Assembly (NCBI GenBank): GCA_004352715.1
Contig: SCFE01000031.1
Span: forward strand, 606,325-670,324
Reading direction: 5' to 3'
Source: Hofstenia miamia
Lineage: Eukaryota > Xenacoelomorpha > Acoela
DNA length: 64,000 bases
The position numbers and the translations under genes are program-made. Every line of letters starts with the position of its first letter. Position 1 is the stretch's first letter. The notes below the pieces were generated by a model, which ran no database searches, had not been told where the DNA came from, and saw only the letters and a list, made by a program, of their open reading frames with translations. Positions 23,701 to 64,000 of this stretch are shown piece by piece.

Positions 23701-24377
23701 CAGTTGCATTATAGTTTATTGTTGGAATCCTAAGCTCACATGGAGAATCATCATCAAATAAAATTGTACCATGTAATTTCTTGATTGTATCAGCTGCTTT
23801 GTTTCTTATTTTGGAATGTGGGTCAGTTATCATTGCCAACAGCAATTCTTGCTATTGCCAAAGTAATAATTACTTAAATATATGGAATGAATATTTCTTG
23901 AATTTTAATGGAAGAAATTTCATGTTTAGAATTGAATTAAGTAAATGCAATAGAATATCTTTATATGCTTGTTCACATTTGTTATCAAGCCACTTGGTGC
24001 ATAACTAAACACAATGACACTTACTTATATTTCCAAGTTTTTTGCAATGCAAGATTGTGTTTACTAACATGCAATTTGAATGTGCAAAGTAAACCATCTT
24101 GCCATTGAATCACTTATATTGAGAAGTGTCACAATCTAGATTAAAAAAAGATTCCAGAGTGGGAGAACTTTGGTATGCAACATGCATGTAGTCCACAATA
24201 GCATGTCTCCAAGTAACAACTTTAGCTCTGTGAACAGTATTTTCTTTATAGAATAACAATCATTAAATTTAATCCAGTGAATGATGTTTTTCTTCATCTA
24301 AGGCAGGACATATTGAAGATGCAACATTCTTTCTACTTGAGTTTTACCACACTGTTAAAAATATATAGCACCACTAT
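20774..24377. other. AT-rich, CpG-poor non-genic DNA
   Basis: No credible coding sequence; longest frames are about 65-75 codons without recognisable motifs. A single N at 21132 separates a 90-base duplication (21041-21130 versus 21190-21279). The intervening 57 bases repeat the LINE end at about 20620-20675, which suggests an alternative haplotype or misjoin. CG dinucleotides are nearly absent. Confidence 0.7.
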
Positions 24378-24814
24378 GGTTGGTACTTGAAAGGAATACT
24401 GAATATCTCAAAATGAATACCAAAAATCTCAAAATGGATACTGAGAAAATGTAACTATGGAAAACTTTGTTAGCTTTCAACCAATAGCAATCACTATGAA
24501 ATCATATGTTGATGGCATTTAGACACAGAATTAAAAATTGTAATTTTTTGCAGGTTGTGACTGCAGCTCAATATTCAAATAAAGGGCAAATTTAGAAAAT
24601 TTAAATTGCATTTCAAAAATTTTTTAGCTAAACATTAATACGGAAATTAGCTGCCTATTAAAAATGAAAACATTTACAAGAATAATATGATTGTCTCTTT
24701 AAACTATGTCCCATATACATCTCTTACAAACTATATATTCAGTATCCGTTTTGAGATATTCAGTATTTGTTTTGAGAAATTTGGTATTCATTTCAAGTAC
24801 CAACCCACCACTAT
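24369..24814. mobile_element. Mutator-like MITE: 67-bp TIRs, 9-bp target duplication
   Basis: Left arm 24378-24444 starts GGTTGGTACTTGAAAGGAAT. Right arm 24739-24805 is its imperfect reverse complement, ending TTTCAAGTACCAACC. The flanks carry an exact 9-bp direct repeat CACCACTAT at 24369-24377 and 24806-24814. The element itself is 428 bp with no coding capacity. A 9-bp duplication with long TIRs is the signature of the Mutator superfamily. Each arm has an internal repeat of the TTTTGAGATAT type. Confidence 0.85.
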
Positions 24815-25327
24815 CACTATGCAAAAATTTCAATTGAAATAAATTCGAAATAATAATGCTGAAATTGAAATAAATGAAAAATATAGAATGCAACAGCAAT
24901 GAAAGTCTTTATGCCACAATATGCATGTGCATTTATACTAGGGCTGAAGTAAAAATATTATCCTGCTCTATCCAGATTTTATATATTTTTATATATTTTA
25001 TCTTTTTCTGATTTATCCAGATTAATTGTCATATTTCAGGAATTGAAAATTCTCATAACTTTCTACAGGAATGTGTCACTAATCAGTAAGTAACCAGCAG
25101 GTTCTTATCAACACCTGCCACAAAATAGCTTATAAACAGCAATACATGGAATAACACCATGTTACATTAATAGATATGTTATGTTCCAATGCTACAGTAA
25201 GCAAGTTTACCTCTAAAAATTGGTGGCTGGCAATGCCAATGCATAATGGCCTGCTTATAAAAAAGGACATATCTATTTAAATTAAACTTAAAACATTAAT
25301 TAAGGAAAACATTACATTTATTTATAT
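24815..25327. other. Non-genic AT-rich DNA
   Basis: Nothing recognisable apart from low-complexity AT tracts. Confidence 0.6.
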
Positions 25328-26012
25328 AGTAAGTAAGTAAGTAAACTTTTAATTATTACAAATAAACATTCATAATAAAAGATCATTATTTTACATCAAA
25401 AACCTCAAAAACATAAGAAACTGTTTGGAAAAATAGACAATTCCAGGTACTGTCAGTTTTATTCACAGGTGGTAAATGCCATCTGAGATTACTAGCATAC
25501 TTGCTTCTTCTCACAATGTATCTATATAGAGGGTGCTCCTCTCCAAGGTGCTCAATCTGTTGGTAGAGTTTAGAATCAGCCTCTCTAATGTAAAGTCTAA
25601 TTGACTTGTAATTCTTGATTATGCCTATCCTGACTGCTTTCTTCTGTGTTCCATCTATTTTGTCAAGCAGATAATTTGCTGCTCCTCCACAAATGCTGCA
25701 GCAATAAGTAAAAACACTAACAACTAAGAATTATACTGTAATTCCAGTTCTCTAACAGAGTAACCTAGTCTTTTAAGTTTTAACAAAAGAAAAAGTCATG
25801 AGTTTGCTTACTTTGTTATGGTCTCTATATGGTCTCTAATAGTAAGCTTTTTGTCAAAAATAATGCCTAAAATTTTTACTTTTTTCACACAACTAATATT
25901 TTCTAACTCCAGAGGAATAGTACTTGCAAAATTGATAATCAACTCATTTGTTTTTGCTTCATTAAAACACAAATTCTTTGCCTTAAAGTCTGCTCTAATG
26001 TAGAATCATGGG
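25328..26012 (-). pseudogene. LINE ORF2 C-terminal remnant with (ACTT)n tail
   Basis: The - strand from 26012 to 25820 reads ADFKAKNLCFNEAKTNELII...VKKVKILGIIFDKKLTIRDHIE, the end of the LINE RT domain (the KILGxxFD motif). From about 25720 to 25410 it reads CSICGGAANYLLDKIDGTQKKAVR...YREADSKLYQQIEHLGEEHPLYRYIVRRSKYASNLRWH in segments, the C-terminal region typical of CR1/L2/Jockey-like elements. Stops and a frameshift lie between. Beyond the C-terminus the - strand has (ACTT)n (25345-25328), a plausible microsatellite 3' tail. Confidence 0.75.
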
Positions 26013-27240
26013 GTGCTTCCAGCAGCTCAAGCAGTATGAAGGTTGCAGAAGATTACCATTGCTGAGAGCATCCCATGCTCTAACAAAGCAATAGAAAATT
26101 GGTTATTTGCCAATTTCATTGTAGAAAAGAAAAGTAATTCCAAGACAGTTAAAGTAGTGACCAAATCACACCCCAGATAACAATTTTGGTTGTTTTTAAG
26201 TTGTTTATAGTTGTTTCATACTTTTGGTTGTTGCAGCAACCACTAACATCCTAATAACAACTTTAGTAATAAATAATGAGTGAGCAGATGCTTGCAAATA
26301 AAACTCATTTTGCTAGTTTTATTACTAGATCCTTTTATAAAAAAAAAGATTTGTAAAACCTTTTTTAAAATTTTTAATTTGCAAAAAATTATAATATACC
26401 AGATGGGAATGCTGTATAAGTTCGTAAAATTTGTGTTCGTAAAACTTAAGTTCGTAAATATAAGTTCGTATATTTGTTCGTAAAATTTAAGTTCGTAAAT
26501 ATATGTTCGTATATCTGTTCGTAAAATTTAAGTTCGTTAAGTTATTCGAATATGGCTACTATTTATTCTATAACTAAATAGCAACGGATTTTTAAGCTGA
26601 ATTTGTATGCTTCGTACAATGGAATTAATTGAAAGTACACGAGTTAAAAAACAATTAATATAAAAAGGGTTTGTGCTTACCAAATGATAATTTTAAGCTT
26701 TCAGGTACAATATGAAATATTTGATAATGCCTGACTCAATATCTTGATGTGTATGATCGTGATGAGATAGATAGCTATCCGGAAAAATTTCGGGCGACAT
26801 TTAAGAAACAAAATCCATAAAAGGTTCTCCCTTCTGATTCATGGTGTAAGATAAACACATCTGTANTGTGAAAAATTATAATATACCAGATAAGTGAATT
26901 TTCAAAATAATTTATTTATGAATATTTGGACACCTTGATATTGACAGTTAAATAACATAAGTTACAATTGAGCTGAAGAGATTTTTCACGACTTAAGAAA
27001 GTACTATTTCAAAGTTGTTCTTAATTTTAGAGTTTTAAATTTTTGTTAAATTTGGCAGATTTTTATGCTCATTGTTATCATTTATATACAAGACATTCAT
27101 TTAAATCTTTAAAAAATGTTTGTATTGAATATGCTTACCAGTATCTCAAAGATGGTGGTCTGCCCTTTGTTGGGCTTGTGTTTGTTTAAACAGCAATGTT
27201 TGAACTGCTTAGTAATATAAAATTATAATTAACTTGGTTC
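26013..27240. other. Interrupting region where the LINE RT should be; contains an N join
   Basis: RT core motifs are not found here. Bases 26376-26400 (AAAAATTATAATATACCAGAT) recur at 26871-26892 just after a single N at 26866. Between them, 26405-26865 has normal CpG content and an irregular tandem array of GTTCGTAAA-type units (26418-26550), unlike the CpG-poor surroundings. This may be a wrong gap fill or a separate insertion. Confidence 0.6.
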
Positions 27241-28440
27241 ATTCAATATAGGTGAACAAAAGGATACTGTATAAGCTGTACTCATACTATTATAATATTG
27301 ATTTAATACATTAATGTTGAAATTACTATTATCAGCTTCAGACTGGCATTTTTTCTTGCATTTAACTTGGTTGACTTATGACCACCAACCTTTTGTACCC
27401 ATTTTATTCTGAATTTTTATCATTATCATAGATGTGCTTTTGTTTATCAGCTGCAACTTGCTTGGTTTCATTAAATCTACATTTGTGATTCAGATTATTT
27501 TACTTTTTTAGTAGCAATTTAATTACAGGGGTAACATATTACTCTCCTGTTTAGGCAGCAGCTATTATAAACACCAGTTAGGTACTTAGAAAGAGTTTTC
27601 ACAGCTATATTGGCATTATCACTCAATAAAAATTCATCAAAAAAAGTGCTTTGTAACATTTCATTAGTGTGCTATTTATATTTTTCAAATTGATAATGAA
27701 ACAATACAACTCATTTGTCATGAGTACCAAAATCTTTGTGGCCAATAAAGCAGTATGGTCTGTTCAAAGCATCATGGTGAAGTTGTATGTATCATCAAAA
27801 AAATTAGCATCTGAGGCCAGAATATAGTCTAGAACACTGGAGTTACATGTAGGTTCTCTATTCAAAATGTATAAACTGCAAAATATAGTAATGAGTGAAA
27901 TGTCAAAGTCATCAAAATCACCATAAACATTAACACAAGTAAAGGTTTTCTCCTCAGAAAATACCTCAATGCTCAAATTAATATGTTCTGCTAACTCATC
28001 CTAATACTCTGATCTTGGCAGAAAATAAACAATGCAGATAAGGACAGCACCAATGCTCAGTGTAAGGTCAATCCAAATTTCCTGTAATTTTTCCCAATTT
28101 AAGGGCTTAATAAGAGACTTGCAGATAATACCATATTTGTAATTGATTCCTACTCCAATGCCAGATGTTTTTAAGGAATTTATTGAATTTCTATCATGTC
28201 TTAGAAATGTATAACCAGGTATCTCAACAAAAGCATTGTTGACTTAAGAGTTCATCTGATTTTCAGCAACATGACACAAGGTAGTGTCTAAACTTTTAAA
28301 ATCTGTCTGTAACTGCTGAATTGCATTAGGTTTTTTAAAAGATCTTACATTAAGTACCATAAAAGTAAATTTCTCTAGTCAACACTTCTGTTGCTTATAC
28401 TCCTGACCATCTACATAAAGCTTGAAGTTTATAATTCTTA
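27241..28440 (-). pseudogene. LINE ORF2 endonuclease remnant
   Basis: Read on the - strand from 28440 downward: FTFMVLNVRSFKKPNAIQQL (about 28375), then CHVAENQMNS, NAFVEIPGYTFLRHDRN, SGIGVGINYKYG and NVYGDFDDFDISLI (about 27925-27890). This is the order of apurinic-like endonuclease motifs (N, E, Y/GGG, D/GDFN) found in LINE ORF2. Several stops are present; the best open piece is 27976-27764. Towards 27240 similarity fades. Confidence 0.7.
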
Positions 28441-29165
28441 TATGATGCTTTGGGGTGCCAGACTTTACAAGATCTCTTCTAACTTCCTAGCAGTGAATTT
28501 CTTCTTTGTGTTCCAACAGAGTAGGTTCTTTTGACAAGTAAAGATTCTTCTGATAATCCTTAAGCTTAAAGGACCTTGCCAAAATTTTCCTGCATTGCCA
28601 ATTATTTGCAACTCTTACAATCAGACTTCTAGGTCTTTTTGCCTGAGGGTCAAATTTTCCTACTCTAAAACAATCAGTAAGCCCAATATCTTTGACAGTA
28701 ATATACATAAAGCATCCATATCATTCTTCTCTCCATGTCTAATCACTCAGCTTGAATAGAGCATTTAACTTCTGGTAAATTCTGGATTCTAATCCCACAA
28801 TTTTCCCCCAATTGATCTCTCTTCTCTTCCAAAATGTGTCTTACTAAATGTATAACCTCATCCACTTTATTCTGTACAATTTGTATAGCCTTTGTATTGA
28901 TATTTATTGATAAGTGCATATGTAACGTATCTTTTGCTTTAGGCAGGCATGCCTCACATCACCAGAGTAGGCTTGAAAGTCAGCTGACCACTGTATAGTT
29001 GTCCATGGATATTCCAGTGCACTCTGCATGCCACCAGCTTTCACAGTCATCACATTCAATCCAGTTGTCCCCAGTATGTTTCTGCACTTTTGGCAGGACT
29101 CCTTATCAGGTTTTGCATCAGACACAGAGCCACCACAGCAACCCCTCATATGCACCATCACAAAT
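28441..29165 (-). pseudogene. LINE ORF1 remnant with PHD-type zinc finger
   Basis: On the - strand, near 29110 to 28930, the cysteine series CQKC, then CDDCESWWHAECTGIS and W-x-CEAC fits a PHD finger, with a one-base shift between the first and second pairs. A helical segment (HILEEKREINWGK) follows, then ITVKDIGLTDCFRVGKFDPQ (28708 onward), RPRSLIVRVANNWQCRKIL and NLYLSKEPTLLE, which resemble the nucleic-acid-binding part of CR1/L2-like ORF1 proteins. It lies directly upstream of the endonuclease remnant in the correct order, so 29165-25328 is one broken LINE copy. Confidence 0.7.
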
Positions 29166-29262
29166 TAAACTAATAAACTGTATAATAAACAGGCATATAA
29201 GGAATACTTACATTTATATTTTATTACCCCAGGGTTTTGAAGTCCTTAGAAGCCTATGCAGA

Positions 29263-29296
<34 letters not shown>

Positions 29297-30674
29297 TATA
29301 TATTGTTGTATTTTAAATGTATTTGATATTGTTAACATATTAAAATCACATTTTGACCAGAGTTACCATTTTTATCATATTTAGGCTTTTGAAAAAAACT
29401 TCTGAATATTTTGCTGTTGATGTCATCACAAAATATATTAACATTTGGGGAAAGTTTGCCAAAATTGGAGGATTTTCATAATTTGAACCTAAGAATATTT
29501 ATAAGTAAGAACATTATTTTTAGGACAAAATTGATTTAAAAAATTCAATAATGGAAAAGAAAATTCACTTGGCAACATTCTTTTAGACAATAAACCTATA
29601 GAATGCAAATACATCCAAAAGGCACTGGTCATGGAAAATGTGCCTCTGCTGAAAAAAAATGTCATTCAAATTTGATATTAGTTTCTTATTAAATACATAA
29701 TTTTTACAAAAGTAATAAAATTCACCCATTTCCTCACCAGGAAATCTGCAACAGAACAAAAGCAGGTGGTGATGCACAATATGTTCTGCCCATTGCTCCT
29801 AGAGCTAAGCAAAGTATAGATATATGGTTGTTAAAACTGAATGATGGGGAAAAAATTTTACACTAGGCACACTAGATAGAAAGGTGCCAATGTAATCATA
29901 ATATAAGCGACACCTTAAGAAATAGTTCTTAAACTCTTTACAGCTTTTGTTGAAAAAATCTGCAGGTTGTTGATTTAAGGTAGTCTATTTGAAAATCAAC
30001 CCAATTTAACAATTTTGGCACCACAATCTGCTAATATCATTAAAGAATGTAATGCTGATGTCTTAGGGGTTTAGTCTTCAATTTTTAAATATAGATTTTT
30101 TTTTGGATTTAAATGAATCTCAATTTTATCCTGCCCAGATTTATCTGGATTTATCCTGCCCTGATTATCCTGTCAAAATGCAGACATAATATTTACTGCT
30201 GGAATAAAATTAGTTTAATGTTGGAATTTTATGCAAATTGATCTTTTAGTTCACTAAGATGAAATCACTGAAATGTAACAGATTGTTTTTGCTACACCAT
30301 GCCCTCTTCAATAGCAAGCTTGCATTGCAATCAAGTTACTAATAATTTAAACTGTCTCTACCATTTGCAATTGACAAGGTCACTCAATTTAATTTCATGT
30401 CATGTCTACATATATCTGAGCTACATGCTAATAATGTCCAAAGATCTTAATAGTCCCAAAACTAATAATATTTATGTGTGCTATTTTAGGGTTTGGAGCT
30501 ACAGTAATTCTAACAATAGCAAGTAAGAATTGTAATAAACACTTTATTGCTTGATGTAATTCTTTGTTTTATCTGTTGATATTCTTTTCTGAGAGAAGTA
30601 ACTAAACACAAATTTTACTACTTCTGTTTCAGATTTAAGTGGCCTTAGGAAACAACATAGGGATGCCTATAGAG
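29166..30674. other. Non-genic, CpG-poor DNA with (AT)n
   Basis: Contains an (AT)n microsatellite at about 29264-29292. Nothing else is recognised. CG is nearly absent up to about 30800, where normal CpG resumes. Confidence 0.6.
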
Positions 30675-32306
<1,632 letters not shown>

Positions 32307-32733
32307 NAGTGGCTTACTTATGGAGCTTACTGATTAATTTTATTTCTACTCATCAGAATTTTTGTTAGAGCTCAACTGATATATATAATTAAAAGCTTTG
32401 AGAAATATGTGATCACATTGCAAAAGCTTATTAATCTACGAAAATGGTAGTGATATGGCCATTCAATGAAATGCTTAACCCCTTTCCAAACATTTGCTAA
32501 AGTGCAAAAAATCCTTAAGTATTTGATATTTGAGTGAATGTTTTGACCTTATTTATTTTTACAGAATGGCTTTTGACCATTTCATAATTTCAAGTTTAGC
32601 CATTTTGAATAAAATGTTTTATAGTTGTGAAAAATAAAATATTATAAGAAAGTTAATAAATTTGCTTTTAAGCTTTATTGTATGGCAATACTTATATTAT
32701 TTGTATTCATAGTTCTACTGGTGCTTTTATAGA

Positions 32734-63160
<30,427 letters not shown>

Positions 63161-63662
63161 AGCTGCAAATCTAAACTTTTTAAATTGTTGTTAAATGCTA
63201 AATCTACAGCAGTGTTTATGTTTTCACCAATTTATATCGGCAATTCAATCAACAACGCGTTCGAACATCGCACCTCAAACTCCATTCAATTAATATAACA
63301 AATGGATTAAATTTATAAAAGAGGCATTTTATTATGGAGTTTTACTTTCTTTGAATTAACAAGGAGTGCCACAATGCCACCTGTCGAATGTCTAGTAAAT
63401 TATATATGACCATTTCTATAAATTGTACATGTATATGTAGTCTGAGTTGTATTCACTTCCTGTTCCCATTTTGCACAACCACGTGCCATTAAATAACTTC
63501 ATCATCAAATTGAAGTTAGAGTAGAAAGAGTTTTAGAGGTTATTTATTCAATTATATATATATATATATATATATATANNNNNNNNNNNNNNNNNNNNNN
63601 NNNNNNNNNNNNNNNNNNNNNNNNNNNNNNNNNNNNNNNNNNNNNNNNNNNNNNNNNNNNNN

Positions 63663-63693
<31 letters not shown>

Positions 63694-64000
63694 TATTTCA
63701 TATTAAGACGGGTTATGTACTGCAATATTTACTAGTAGTTGATCTCTTATTTTGGAATAGTTTCCCCACTCCATATGTAATATACCATTGCGCAAGAAAT
63801 GGGAAAATAGATTGATTTCCAAAATCTGTAAATTTTTCATCATTTTTTGCAAACTTCGAATTCGACAAAACCCCGCATCGTAAAGATGATTCTACATTGA
63901 CTTTCTCATTTATCCTAACTACATACCTTACAAAAGCAAAATCCAAAAATTACAAAGCATTACTTGAAGTAATCCCATCTATGAAAATACTATTTTTACT
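63161..64000. other. 3' flank with (TA)n and an 84-N gap
   Basis: Probable 3' UTR or flank. A (TA)n tract surrounds an N run at 63579-63662, so the gap is likely an unresolved microsatellite. No clear AATAAA was found close to the stop. The - strand frame 63946-63713 is unrecognised. Confidence 0.6.

Overview
This is an AT-rich (about 65-70% by eye), interspersed-repeat-laden animal genome window. Two genes with classical GT-AG introns are recognisable: a canonical nuclear poly(A) polymerase on the + strand and a Spinster-type major facilitator transporter on the - strand. The early poly(A) polymerase introns are tiny (40-51 nt) with TTTAG-type acceptors, while later ones reach 21.8 kb. This size polarity suggests a small-intron invertebrate such as a flatworm or an early-branching (Enoplea-type) nematode. 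I cannot name the species.

Layout. 1-2.5 kb: unrecognised AT-rich DNA containing a near-duplicate joined at a single N. 2.5-3.6 kb: a large inverted repeat around a sequencing gap. 3.8-11.5 kb: a Ty3/Gypsy-type LTR retrotransposon (element 1, + strand) with coiled-coil and zinc-knuckle gag, protease, RT, RNase H, a truncated integrase and an extra 3' ORF. 11.5-20 kb: a second, more decayed and CpG-poor relative (element 2). Its 3' end is interrupted by an antisense LINE fragment with a CxxC-H-C, RPD restriction-like endonuclease domain and a (TAA)n tail (20.0-20.7 kb). 20.7-30.7 kb: CpG-poor non-genic DNA with a Mutator-like MITE (67-bp inverted ends, 9-bp target duplication) and a broken antisense LINE with a PHD finger, an endonuclease, an RT C-terminus and an (ACTT)n tail.

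30.7-63.2 kb: the poly(A) polymerase gene. Its first five exons are present twice as identical 1,632-bp blocks joined by one N, almost certainly an assembly duplication. Its seventh intron (34,360-56,125) contains the complete eight-exon Spinster-like gene in antisense (37,411-47,097), a hAT element with TIRs and an 8-bp target duplication, and much unrecognised DNA. A palindromic mini-element, a hAT-type MITE and a Tc1/mariner-type MITE sit in introns 8 and 9.

At least seven single-N joins occur. Most are flanked by repeated sequence, and in one pair the copies differ by an indel and SNPs, so many local duplications look like unmerged haplotypes or contig overlaps. CpG is strongly depleted from about 11.5 to 30.7 kb and returns abruptly at the poly(A) polymerase gene. 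I read this as either repeat-targeted methylation decay or a contig-joining boundary. No prokaryotic features, CRISPR arrays, rRNA or tRNA genes were seen.
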